Below are positions 1-12,000 of a stretch of 64,000 bases of DNA, one piece after another. The number at the start of each line of letters is the position of its first letter. Position 1 is the stretch's first letter. A program made the position numbers and the translations under genes. Source of the stretch: Desmodesmus armatus (Eukaryota; Chlorophyta; Chlorophyceae; Sphaeropleales; Scenedesmaceae); NCBI GenBank assembly GCA_007449985.2, contig VIIQ02000283.1, positions 1-64,000 of the forward strand, in the 5' to 3' direction. The notes beneath the pieces were generated by a model. It was not told the DNA's origin and searched no databases. It was given only the letters and a program-made list of their open reading frames with translations.

Positions 1-167
1 ATGTGCAGCTGTTGAATATGCATCGCAGCATAAGGGTGTTGTTTTTACTGCCCTACGAGCTTTCTGGCAAGCCTCACATTGAGAAGCTGTGTGCTGGGGT
101 GGAGCAGCAGCAGCAACTGCTGCTGATGCCTTTGGAAACCAGCTGGTCAATTTGTAACTGTGCTCAC

Positions 168-1088
168 CTGGTAGACAAAGGGCTCTTTGCCTTCTTGCCC
201 AAGCTTGTTGAACCAGCGGAGGATGTGGGTGGTGCCTGTGGTGAGTTCATAGTACACCAAGCCGTTCTTGTCGCTGAAGCTGGGGTGTGCTGACACGCAT
301 ATGAAGAAGTGAACTGTCTGCTGCTTGTCCCCCTTGATCGTTGGCAGCGACACGTAGTCGTGCAGGGGGAGGTGCTGCAGGTCCACATATGCCCTGACAT
401 GCGCATGGGTGTAGGTGTTGTATGTCCAGCGGCCCTCGTCGCACTGCACAATCCTAGCTAGGATTGCATTCAGCAACGCCTGTGCGACGTTCCACTCTGC
501 CAGCAGCTGCTTGCAGAAGCTTTTCCGGGCAGCTTTCTCCTTTTCTGTCAGCCGGTACTTCAACGCAAAACTGCGCCGCCCGAGGTTGGGATCCTCCCTC
601 ATCATGGCGTTGTACAGCTGGTGGGGGGTGCAGTTGTATTTCTGCATGACACCCTTGACAGCATCAGACTCCACCGTCGCCTGCCGCACTGTGGTGAAGT
701 AGGATATCAGGGTGATGGTGTGTCCTTTGCGGGTCTTTGTGTGCAGCCTTCCTGCCTTGATGGCTGTACTAGCTGTTAGGGCATCTTCTCTGCTGATAAG
801 GACAGGGCGGCCTGTGCGGAGGTTGTCCTCGACGTCACCGTACTCCACAAAGTGGTCCCATCTGCCCTTCAATACAGGCTTGGGATCCTCTGCCAGCTTG
901 TCACCACCAAGCTGCTTGCGCACCTTCTTATATAGTCTGCCGGCAAGGCCATAATCGACCTTGCCGTCGACGAGAGCCTGGGCGCAAGCCACGACGCATG
1001 ACTTCCTGGTGGCCGGGGTGTGGCGGTTGTGACCGCTGTGCACAGGTTCCTCCTTAGCTGGTGCCCTGCGCGTGGTTGAAAACAGCAA
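168..1088 (-). CDS. Transposase-like exon (Tc1/mariner-type DDE, tentative), partial
   Basis: An open frame of about 307 codons runs from an ATG at 1088 to a good 5' splice donor (CAG|GTGAGC) at 168/167, so the gene probably continues to the left beyond the window. The reading frame stops 21 bases into that putative intron. The N-terminal part is basic with a helix-turn-helix-like stretch (around GRPVLISREDALTAS). Further on, IVQCDEGRW followed by a Tyr/His-rich stretch resembles the first catalytic Asp region of Tc1/mariner-like DDE transposases. The remaining catalytic acids would lie in exons outside the window and are not seen. The 660-bp repeat just upstream (1189-1848), which recurs at 22.9 kb, supports mobile-element context. 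The family assignment is an inference from motif style only; a domesticated or unrelated DNA-binding protein is possible. Confidence 0.45.
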
Positions 1089-1188
1089 CAGGGTGCATGT
1101 TAAAGCACTGAAGCAGCAGTGCCCAATGGGCTGGGGCTAGGGTTCAAATGGGGTTTAATCAGGGGGGTGGTCACACATGTGAGACCTT

Positions 1189-1848
1189 CAGTTCGGCAGA
1201 AGTAAGCCAGGTGGAAGGTCACCGCTGCTGTCTTGGGTCGACAAGTGCAGAGAAATGCTTTTCCGTAACAAAGAATCCCTATGGGGCCCTGCTAGGGAAA
1301 AACTGGGCCCTTTTGCCCCATGGCAGTTCGGACGACATTATGGCCGTTGAATGAGAAAGTGAGGTTTGCGTTCAAAGCTCCAGAGCAGCTTACAGCTGGA
1401 TAGAGCAATCAAGATTTGAATCCCAGGGGCATATGTGCCTGTGTGTTGCCTGATCAGCGCTGGGTTGTGAGCTGCTGCTGTTGCCTTGTTGTGAGACAGT
1501 TTGTTGGAGACTGAGACAGCCTGGCCTCGCTGCTGCTGTTGGCGTTCAAAAAGCTGCTTGAGAGTCAGCTCCCTGCTGGTGCGTGGGTGGGTGCACAAGC
1601 CATGCAGCTGCTGTTACAGCATGTTGTTGAGGCAGCAGCTGCTGGTCCCCTCCTGGCCATTTTCAGCTGACAGACCCCATTTTTCACATGCAGCTGCTGT
1701 GCAGACACTCAAGGCAAGCACTGCAGCTGCCTGTACGATCTGGTAGGTACTTGTTAGCCCTAGCCAGCTGTGTGTAGACCCCTCCCATCTGTCCCTGCAT
1801 TTCAAGCCTGTGGTCCCAGTGACGGTCTGACTACTTGCTGCCAAAGCG
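1189..1848. repeat. 660-bp dispersed repeat, copy 1
   Basis: This block reads as identical to 22885-23544 (constant offset of 21,696 bases) and similarity stops abruptly at both ends. The two ends are weakly inverted: the left has CGGCAGAAGTA and the reverse of the right end has TGGCAGCAAGTA. I see no target-site duplication. On the minus strand its left end contains an open, Cys-containing stretch ending in TFHLAYFCRT. The absence of divergence implies a recent copy event. Confidence 0.8.
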
Positions 1849-2123
1849 CCCGGTCATCATTCGCCCCGTCCCTCCCAACTTCATCCACCCTACTGCTGCT
1901 GTCGAGGTGTGTCAATGATTCAACATTCGCTTTTATGCATCTTAGTTTGCTATCTTTACTATGATTGGTCTATACTTTATGGCAGCCGGCGCGGACTCCC
2001 CCCGAAGTTGTCCGAGCCGGGGGGCCAGATGGCTGCTTCAGACACATAATAAAGCATATTCTACCAAGAAACTGCGTTCTGACAATACGTGCGTTGTTGC
2101 TGCATGTACAGGCTGCTGTCACC

Positions 2124-5100
2124 ATGAAGCGCGCGACTTTCATTGTCGCATTCGCACTCCTTGCCTCGTTTGCTGGTAGGCAGTAGAGACTTCGTTAAGC
2201 TGTTTCATTTCTTGCAGCAGCAGCAGCAGCAGCATCAGCATCAGTAGCAGCTCCGGCTTCATTACTCATGTACAGAAGCAAATTGTGCTGAGGCACAGCA
2301 GCATCTCAGCAGTCAGTCCCTCCCAGCCCTGAAGTGCATTGCATATGATGCATCATGTGGTTGATGATGCAACCATATGGTTGCAGCTGCATCAGAGCGA
2401 CATCAGCAGCACATCCTGTGCTGGCACTGCTTCAGTAGCTGTTTTTGTGAGCCTTCTTCCTTTGGCTTTGCCCATATCCCATCTCTAGGCAAGCATGCAT
2501 GATGCAGGCAGCCCCATAATGCAAGCACCTCTCTTAGCTGAGTTGCGCTCTGCCCTCCATTCTTTATTCCTCTTACTGCTTGCTGCTGCAGTGTGCCATG
2601 CCGCCAAGGAGCAGCAGGATGCTAACACTGCAACAGTGGAGACTGCCAACAAAAAGATGGACCCCACAGCCTTCCAGCCTGGGAACACCCTGACATACAA
2701 CCCATTGGAAAAGAAGATCAGGGCCAACAGGGTGTTTGACACAAGGGTTACCGGCGCTGCTGCTGCCGCGCCTGCAGGCCAAGTAACTGTGGACGGCGCT
2801 GGCAACGTAAGTCGCAAACATCTATCTCCATCTAGCATACTCGGCGCAGCCTGCAGTTGATGAAATCATGAATGCGAGGGTCTGGGGCAGCAGAACCCCG
2901 CTGTGCTGCTGCACAACTGTGTGATGTCAGGTCATGCCCCTATGCATAAGGGGGGGGGGGGCGCAGCAGAGGCGTGCAGTTGGCTTGCATATCAGCACAT
3001 ATGTACAGCTGGCAGGCAGGAGGAACACATCATCTGATGCTTGTTTGTCAGGGCATGGATACTTGCTAGCAGCATAGGCATGCCACATGGGGATCTTTGT
3101 TGTGCTGATACACCCCTACCAGTGCAATTTGTTGAACGTAAGCCTATGGAGGGTCACCATCTGTCATGTTGCTGCGAGATCACTAAGACGTCCTCTGCTG
3201 CCTGGCATGCATATACTGTCTTCCACCACCTTCTGCCTTACAGGTCGTTACCGCACGTCAGACTGTCACTGCTAACTACCCCGATCCGATCCTGACCAAC
3301 CCCAACGGCTGGAGGGTCGGTGCCAAGTCCACTTCCACTATGAATGTTGTGACGCCCACCACAGAGGATGTCCACCTCGCCAACACTGCCCAAGCCGCAA
3401 CCAAGCTTGCCCCCGCAATCGCACTGGCTGGCACAAGCGTCCTGTCCTCTGCTGGTACCACCGCAATCACTACCGCTGATGCAGTCGCCCGCCCTGGTCT
3501 GCAGTACGGTGTCACCCTGGGCAAGGCTGAGCAGCAGATGGTGAACCTCAGTGAGTGGCTGGCTCTTGCTTTTCTAGCCCTGCTTACGAATACGTACCCC
3601 TCTTCTTCATTGTGCTACCATGATAGTAGCAGTCCTGGCTGCGTTGAAGACTGGCAGAGTGAACTTCACTCTGCCAAATAACACATGGCCCGGCCATGTT
3701 GTCCCTCTCCTTGCTCGCTTTCGCTTTGTTGTCCTAACTGGCATGCTTGCATTTCAGCCACTTTGCCTACCTTCCTGCAATTGAACCATAAGCAGATGCA
3801 CCGACATTTCCTAGGTATGAAAACAACCAGCCAAACTCTACAGTGCAAGGACAAAGTGGACCCAAACGCGCAAACGCATCGCAGCCAAGTAGTGATGCTG
3901 TATGTGTGGCTGCTTGGAGAACTGTGCATTTCCCTTCATAATTAATCAAAACAATCAAAATAATAATAATAATAATAATAATAACAATAATAATAATAAT
4001 AATAATGATTAATAATTGTTCCTGCTGCCCTGCCGCCACCTGCTGCTGTATCCCTTCAGACACCGACTTCTGGGCCGGCAAATCAAATACCAACCTGGGT
4101 GCAGTGCGTGCCCGTGCGGTTGCTGGCCAAGGTCAGACCGTTGCCTTGGGAAAGAACGTCATGAGGCAGAACATCGGAACTGTAAGTGCAATACTAAGTG
4201 CAAAGTGTAGTGCTACGGTTGCATACAGGGTGCTGGTGTGCTCCAGCGCAGCTGTGCATGCATTTGTACGAGTACAGCTGTGCCTGTTGGTCTTTTGATG
4301 AGACATTGCCAGCTGCTACATAGGTTGCGCATGCCCCAGGCCGCTTCGGTGGTGTGTGATTGTAAGATGAGTTTTGGTTTAGGCCAGGGAAACAATAGTG
4401 ATGTGCACACAAGGGGTTTGGCTTGGCAGGGGACAGGCGTGGGGTCCCCAGGGCAAAACATGCCTAATATGTCACTGCTTGCAACAGGCATGGCCCTCGG
4501 CTGGCGGCTAGCTTCCACCTTCAGTGCAGTGCAGGGTGTCCATTATAAATACCTGTACCCTAAACCACACCATCCCTTGCCCGTCTTCCCTGCAGGCTCT
4601 GGGTGATGTCCGTATCAACGCCAACTCCGCCCGCTGGTACCTGTCCCCTGGCCACGCTATCAGCCTTGCAGCCAACGTTGCTAACGCTGCCCGCGTTGAG
4701 CAGTTCACCCAGATGCGCGCCCGTGCAGAGCAGGGTACCGCCACCGGTGGCATCCTGGCATTCGGAACCACCAACGGCAACATGCCTTTCCAAGGCCGTG
4801 GCCTGAACCCCAACCAGATCTACTCCGAGACTGACGGCAGGGTAAGCATTGATGTGACCCTTGCCTTCCAGTTTGCGGAAAAGCACTGCTCTTCGCTTGG
4901 TTTGTGATCAGCACACTTCAGCACCTCTGAGGGCAATCAGGCAGAGCATGCTTAGTGTATGTACAACAAGCATGGCTTGATGAGAATGCTTGTGGCGCCT
5001 TTGTGACAAATTGCCGATGCTTGCATAGGAAGTGTGCATGCATTGAAAATACTAATTCGTCGCTGCTGCTGTGCCTGCTGCCTATCCTCTTTGTGCTTCT

Positions 5101-7260
5101 ACAGGTCAACGCCGACGCAGGTGCAGCCCAGGCTGGTTTCATCAACATCCAGCGTGGTCTGGGCGGCGGTCGTGTCGCCCTGCGTAACTTCCCCGGTGCC
5201 ACCGCCGCTACTGCTGTCGGTAACGCTGCCGCTGGTGGAATCAGCATCGGCTTCTCCGAGAACGGAAAGGTGATCATCGGTGATTACGATCAGGAGAACG
5301 ACTCCCCTGAGAACGACGTGGCAGCAACCACCCGTGGTCGCGGTACCGCCGAGGCCGGTCAAGTCTCCCTTGCCGTTGCCCCCAACGACTCTGCTACCAT
5401 TCTGGGTGACGTCAGGGCCACTGCCAACCAGGGTGCAGCTGCAGCTGGTGCTTTCACAATGGCCAATGCCTACGAGACTGCTGAGCAGGGTATTGATGTG
5501 AACGCCCGTACATCTGAGTACGATGCAGGTAGGCGCAGACATGGGGAGGGGGTGTATGTTGGCAGTGCCCTGAACAGCCTGCCCGACCCTGAACAGCCTG
5601 CTTTGAATAACTTGGTGCAGCGCTAGGGATTGATCAATCCCAATATCATATCAAAGGAGTGAGTCCCCTTACTGGCAATGGAGTGAGTGCCCTGGGCGTA
5701 CTGTACCCCTTGGCAGCAAAAGAGCCGCGTGTGGCTGCGCCTTGCACTTGGTACACACAGTACAGCACACCACACCCCAAGGTATCATGCCCTGACGCTA
5801 CAACCCCTAAACACACTGCCACTGTCACTCCCACTGCCCCTCTTGCCCTGCAGTCGCCGGCAACGTGGGTGTCTCCATCGCCGCTGAGCGTTCCGTCGGT
5901 GCCAACTCTGCCACCGCAAGGACCACCACCGGTTCCGCCTTGGCCTTCAACGAGATGGCAGCCGTGGTGTCCAAGCAGAACTCTGCCACTGCCTCCTCCG
6001 ATGCCACAACCACCACTGGCCAGGCCGCTGCCTTCGCCGCTGCTCAGGGTGTGGGTGGTGTGCACGCCGACTCTCAGGGTGCCGCCTCCGCAACCACCTC
6101 TACCGGTAAGCACCAGTCTTGCACATGCTGCCACCTTGTCGGGCTTCCAGTCCTGACTGCATCCTCTCATCAGCCCTGTGGTCAGTCTCTCATAGAGGCT
6201 ACTGGAATATCCTACTCAGTGGGAGGCTTGTGGCTCAGCCAGTTATGTTCACCTTTGCGCATTGTATGTGTACTTGCCAGTGTTTTGCAACTGCCTTCAG
6301 TCACAAGCCCAGTCCAGATTTACTACAGTCCGACTGCTGGCAGCAGCTCTGCGCACCCATACTGCGCAAAAATGAACCTGTGTCACTCACACCATGCGCT
6401 GTTGCCTGCCCTGTCCCCCACCCCACCCTGCAGGTAACGCCCTGTCCATCGGTACCGGTATCTCCGGAGCCATGTACACCACCCGTGCCGTGTCTACCTC
6501 CGCCGCTGCATCCAAGGACGGCCAGGCAGTGTCCGCCTCCCTGTCAGGCGCAGTGTCCGCAGACTCTACCGCAGATACCGCCGCCTCCGCCGCCACCACC
6601 GCCGGTAACGCCGCCTCTGCCGCACAGGGCTACTCCCTGGGTATCTTCCAGGGTAAGTCTACAGTTGCTTCCAGCGCAGGAACAGAGGAGGGTAGCGCAG
6701 GCTCTCTGGCTCTGGGTGTCTCCACCGGTATCGTCCAGGCACAATCTCGTGTGGCTTCCTCTGCCGAGACCAAGGACGGCCGCGCACAGTCCCTGGCTGG
6801 CTCCCTGGCAGCTGCCGGTATCAACTCCATCAGCTCTGCTACCTCCAGCGGTGCCTCAGAGACCGGTGACGTGACCTCCAACGCACAGTCCTTCGGCCTG
6901 GGTGTGTTCCACGGAGAGGCTGCCGCCACTTCCTCTTCCAGCACCGGCTGCGTGGACTGCGTGTCCGACTCTGTTGCCAACGCCATCGCCACCGGTGTGG
7001 TTGCCGACTCCCTGGCTCGCTCTGCCGCCGACTCAGACAAGAACCCCGGTAACGCCCTTGCCAACGCTATCTCAGTGGGCTTCATCTCCCGCACCAGCAA
7101 CGGCGGCTCCTCCCGCATTGCTGTGGGCCCTGCCCAGGCCATCTCCGGTGGCTTTGCTGTGTCTGCCGGCAAGAAGGTGCAGAACAAGGTGGCAGCTGCC
7201 GTCAACCCCGCCGCAAAGAAGGACGCCGTCTCCAAGGCAACCGCTGAGCAGAAGGCATAA
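2124..7260 (+). CDS. Secreted Ala/Ser/Gly-rich repeat protein, 8 exons, 814 aa
   Basis: Exons: 2124-2175, 2592-2806, 3244-3550, 4060-4181, 4596-4841, 5105-5528, 5854-6105 and 6434-7260. All introns are GT-AG, every junction is phase-consistent, and the joined length is 2,445 nt (814 residues plus stop TAA). The protein starts MKRATFIVAFALLASFA, a clear signal peptide with likely cleavage near VCHA-A, so it enters the secretory pathway. The mature part is almost entirely Ala, Ser, Thr, Gly, Asn and Val. The last exon shows about five ~30-residue repeats of the form (S/T)xVASSAxTxxGxAxSLAxG followed by a hydrophobic GI/GV/GF step. This spacing suggests a beta-solenoid or a repetitive wall/matrix protein. 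There are few Cys (a pair near VCHA and CVDC) and no transmembrane segment after the signal. Codon use is strongly biased to GCC, GGT, TCC and CTG, typical of high expression. I do not recognise the family. A cell-wall or extracellular-matrix role is an inference. Confidence 0.9.
3958..4010. repeat. (AAT)n microsatellite in an intron
   Basis: An AT-only trinucleotide run (AAT/TAA units with one CAA interruption) sits in the intron between exons 3 and 4 of the secreted repeat-protein gene, just upstream of its 3' splice site. It stands out in otherwise GC-rich DNA. Confidence 0.9.
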
Positions 7261-7812
7261 GTGGGGTTAGGCCCCTACACTGTGTGCACTGTTGCTGAGT
7301 GGTGATTTGGGAACCCGTTTTGCTGTCCCCTCTGGCTGCGCAGGGCTGGGTTCGAATCCTCACAACTGCAGCTGCCCTCTAGGCGGCTGACAGTGTTGGT
7401 AGGGTAGTTTGCAGCATGCATGAGCTGCTTGGCTGTGTGCATCTATTTTTGTTGCATGTACATGACAGTACGTGCACAATTTGTGCAGCTTGGTGTACAG
7501 CTTGTGTCTCCCAGCACAGCGTGCATGTGTCCAGCATTGCAAGATATGCCGACACTGCACGCTCACAACAGCGCATCGCCTGCGGCATGGAAAATATGCT
7601 CGGCGTTGCCTGTTCGTGTCTCTTTTGCTTCCATTCTTTTGCAGCAGCTGTGTTTTCTGTGAGGCTTGTGTGCTTTGATCCCCTAAGGGTCGGCTGCCAC
7701 AATGTGTGCTGGTGACTGGGGCATTGAGCCATGAACCAGTCAGTGCTTCAGTTACTCCCAGCACCCAAATCTGTCTTTGGTTGTCGCTCAAGCATTACGA
7801 CACCAGCGCGGT

Positions 7813-9040
7813 TCTTCTGGCTCCTGTGGCTAGCAGGTGCTGCATGGTTGTCCCTTGTGTGTGCTGTTGGTTATGTAGTTCAGCTGCCCGTCTGTGGCTA
7901 TGAATGCGTGTAACCAGTGCAATGACATGAGTTCTCACTACACACGCCCAATACGTCTGCTGCCTGGGTCACTGGTACTTCCCACATTGTCTGCACAACC
8001 AATGTGTGCAAGCCCAGCAGGAATTTGTGCCCCAGGATACTCAGCTTGTGCATTCAGGGGTGCTTCAGGGGTTGCAGCAAGAGCCAGTCCACACACTACA
8101 ATTGCGCAGCTATCACGGTTCGGGTGTATCCCACAGGCAGGGGCAACCTACAGGTTGGTTGGTGTTGCCAGTTGGTCAGCCAGTACTGTCCCAAATGTAT
8201 GTTGCCCCAAACATGTTGGCTTGCACTGCAGCAATGTTGCAATGTAGCTGAAGCACCCAGCGCTGACTACCAACATGCAGCAACCACCACCACTCCCTGC
8301 TGCACTGCTAAAACGTCTGCTGGTTCCTGTGGCTGACAGGTGCCGCATGGTTGTCCCTTGTGTGTGCTGTTGGTTATGTAGTTCAGCTGCCCGTCTGTGG
8401 CTATGAATGCGTGTAACCAGTGCAAAGACATGAGTTCTCACTACACACGCCCAATACGTCTGCTGCCTGGGTCACTGGTACTTCCCACATTGTCTGCACA
8501 ACCAATGTGTGCAAGCCCAGCAGGAATTTGTGCCCCAGGATACTCAGCTTGTGCATTCAGGGGTGCTTCAGGGGTTGCAGCAAGAGCCAGTCCACACACT
8601 ACAATTGCGCAGCTATCACGGTTCGGGTGTATCCCACAGGCAGGGGCAACCTACAGGTTGGTTGGTGTTGCCAGTTGGTCAGCCAGTACTGTCCCAAATG
8701 TATGTTGCCCCAAACATGTTGGCTTGCACTGCAGCAATGTTGCAATGTAGCTGAAGCACCCAGCGCTGACTACCAACATGCAGCAACCACCACCACTCCC
8801 TGCTGCACTGCTAAAACGACTGCTGGTTCCTGTGGCTGACAGGTGCCGCATGGTTGTCCCTTGTGTGTGCTATTGGTTATGTGTAGGTTGTATGCCTGCA
8901 GATTCACAGTTGCGCAGCCATCACAGTACAAACATACAGTTGGGTGTGACCTACAGGTTTGTCAGCCAGTGCTTCCCAATCATATGTTGCCCCAAACACT
9001 GTTGCTTGCACTGCAGCAATGTTTGCATTGTAGCTATATC
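7813..9040. repeat. 503-bp tandem duplication, two near-identical units plus a decayed third
   Basis: Unit 1 (about 7813-8315) and unit 2 (about 8316-8818) differ at only a few bases, for example AATGAC versus AAAGAC after the shared GTGTAACCAGTGC. A third, diverged and internally deleted unit follows at about 8819-9040 and still carries GGTGCCGCATGGTTGTCCC and the GTTGCCCCAAACA stretch. The short open frames inside are copied with the unit and show no protein-like signal. Confidence 0.85.
7909..7913 (+). terminator. Candidate TGTAA poly(A) signal
   Basis: This is the first TGTAA I find after the stop codon at 7260, about 650 bases downstream. TGTAA is the usual polyadenylation signal in green algae and long 3' UTRs are common there. 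It lies inside the first unit of the 503-bp tandem repeat, and the second unit repeats it at about 8412, so the mRNA 3' end could be heterogeneous. Confidence 0.35.
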
Positions 9041-9054
9041 ATAGCTGAAAACTT

Positions 9055-12000
9055 TACTGAAGTACAGGAGTTTAACTTGGGGAGTAATCACAATCACAGC
9101 ATCACTGGCAATTGATCAGGTTGCATCGTTCAACAATGGTCAATGCAGTGGCCACGCTGCCAGGCTAAATTGCAACAGCCCCTCAGCTGCTGCACCTGTT
9201 GAGAGATCAGTCCTATTTAACTATCTAGAACTTCCGAAACTGCTCGGAGCACTGGTAGAGCGCCTGGTTTGAGCACTCACAGCAGTGTAAACCCAGCACG
9301 CCATATGGACACCACGCCCCAAACCAGGCCAGGTCTGTCTTCATGTGGCGCTGCAGGTCCATATGCAACCACACCAAACCATGCTACGTTCCCCACATGC
9401 AGCTGCTGATTGTTTGCCTGGGCAATTGCAGCCCCTAACTTTGTTCGCAAGACAGTTAACACCCCAGTGCAGGGCCGCCTACGCATGTCATCATGACTGA
9501 GTAGTGCCCAAACCATGCGCATTGCGCGCAGCCAACATGCTGACTGAAATCGCCACATTCCCACAAGCCACTATACTGCACCACCTACCAGTGAAGGCAA
9601 GCAAGACCTGCAGCTGCTGTAAAATAGCAGTGCACTACAACTTGGACTGGTTCACATGCTCAAATGGGGCTTTGCGATCTCCGTCCTGTGGCGTGTACCG
9701 CCCACAGGGATGCGACGACCATGTCTGATGCTTGCACACGTGAACACGCACCACCAGATACTGTACACGCAGACACACGAGCACACCTTTCCACATCGCT
9801 ACCGTGCTACTTGACACACCAACCCTACCAAAACACCCGGCCATCACCCTTCCACCACTACGCATGGACTCAGGGTGGTGCTGGCTGGCTGCTGACTATG
9901 CCAGCACAGCACTCACACAGGACCCTGGCCAACAGCTCAGCAGTGTAGCGCCCCACCTGATGCATCTCACCCGGCACACGCGCAAACCCCCCAAGCTTCA
10001 AGTACGACAGGCTGCCGTGCTGCTGCTGCTGCCCCACTGACTGACCATTACTGCTCCATGTCGTCTTCCCGTCGGAACAGTACCCACACCAACCAGCTCA
10101 TCCTGCCCCTGAAGACACTGTGACGCCGCACACTGCGGCTGCCATGCTGCAGCAGCTGTGCAAACCTGTCACTGCTGCGGGCTGGGCTTCCTGGGCTTGA
10201 CCGCGGGCCAGCCAGGCTTCCGCTTCCTCACCATGGGGACCCCCTTGGGCCACCCCTTGTAATTCCTGGCGGCCGGGACACCACCCCCACGTCTTTGCGG
10301 GTGCAAATCTTTGCCACTGCTGCTGCTGCACGGACAGGCCTGCGTTGGTTGACAGCTGCAGCGGACCCTGCTGCTGCTGCTGCTGCAGGTGGTGGTGTGG
10401 GTGGTGCTGCCGCTGCTGCTGCACGAGGGTGCACGCCACGGCGTGTGGGCTGCTTGGCAGCCGCCTTGACCCCTGCAGCTGCTGCTGCAGGACGTGTTGC
10501 TGCTGCTGCAGCAGCAGCACGCTTGCCACGAGATGGGGGCTGCTTGGCAGCCGCCTTGGTTCCTGCTGCTGTTGCTGGCTTTGCGGGACGTGTTGCTGCT
10601 GCTGCTGCTGCTGCATGTGGCCGCTTGGCAAGGGATTGGGCTTGCCGGACTGCCGCCTCAGCCCCTGCTGCTGCTGCTCCCAAAGGCGATGACAACAATG
10701 CAGGCCTGCTGCGTGGAATGCGCTGCTTGGCTGCAGCCTTGGCCGCTGGTGCTACTGGTCCTGCTGCTGCTGGTGGTGGTGCTGCTGCTGGTGCTGGTGC
10801 AGGCAGAGGCCTTATGAGACGTGCGGGCTGCTGTGCTGCCTTTGTCACCACTGGCTGTGCTGCTGCTGGCGCAAACACAGGCCTTGGGAGGCGTGCTGGC
10901 TGCTTTGCTGCCTTTGCCACCGCTGGCGGTGGCTCTGCTGCTGCTGCTGCTACCAAGCGCTGCAACCTACCACGGCGTGAGGCAGGCTTGGAAGCTGCAG
11001 CAGCTGCCAGTGGGGGTGCTGCCACATCAGCACTCCTCAAGCCGCTGCCCTCCTGCGCTGCATGCAGCAGCAGCTGCACGGCACTTGGCCCCCCACCAGG
11101 CAGAGCCAGTGGTGCTGCCGTAGCTGGCGCGCGCGGCCTGACAGCTGCTGGCTGCTGCTGCTGCCGCTGCTTGGCCTTGACCTGCTGCAGTGGCCGCTGC
11201 GCCTGCTGTGTCTCTGCTGCTGCTGCCAGTGGGGGCGCTGCCACCTCAGCAGCACTCCTCACAAAGCTGCCTGTGTGTGCTGCATGCACATGTTGCGCAG
11301 CACCAGGCAGTGCTGGTGCTGGTGCTGCAGCTTTTGCGCACTGCCTGACAGCTGCTGGCTGCTGCTGCTGCTGCCCCCTGGAGCTGACCCGCTGCAGTGG
11401 CTGCTGCGCCCGCTGCATCACTGCCGCTGCAGGCCTTTCACCCTGTTTGCATGCCTCCAAGCCACACACCTCACCACCTGCTGCTGCTGCTGCCCCTGAC
11501 CGCCTGCTGGCTGCTGGATGCAGCATGGGCAGCACTTCATCGGAGGCTGCAGCTGCCGTGTCTCCTGCAAACCAATCCAGCAGTCCCCCGTCCATATCCA
11601 TGGGCCCTGGCCCAGCTGCTTGCCTGTTTGTGGCAAAATGCTGCTGCTGGCGCTGCTGCTGCACTTGCTGCCCTGCTGCTGCTGCAGCAGCACCTGCCCG
11701 CACTGCTGCGCCTGGCAGTCTGTTGGGTGCTGGCTGCTGTGCTGGGGGCATGTAGGGGGCCTGCTGCTGCAGCATCCCACTTGGCCTACCAGCTGCCACA
11801 GCAGCAGCTTCTGCCAGCAGCCCTGCTCTACCTCCCGCTGTTGGAGCGCCCCCAGGACCATCCAAGCTGAAGGCCTCACTGACACCAGCACCTGCTGCTG
11901 CTGCTGCCGCCACAGCTGCAGCGATAGCAGCGACTCCAGCTGCACCCACCGCGCCTGCTGCAGACGCTGTGCCAGCTTTGCTTGCAGCAGCAGCAGTCAG

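Noticed and set aside
7285..7360. tRNA-like stretch with GGTTCGAATCC
   Set aside because: The T-loop word is perfect, but the T-stem and acceptor stem do not pair properly, so it is at most a decayed tRNA-derived fragment.
10295..11755. Long plus-strand open frame (486 codons) opposite gene A, and similar plus frames at 44994-46196
   Set aside because: They are mirror images of the CTG/GCC-rich exon 6 on the minus strand. Only the minus strand has phase-consistent upstream exons conserved between the two paralogues.
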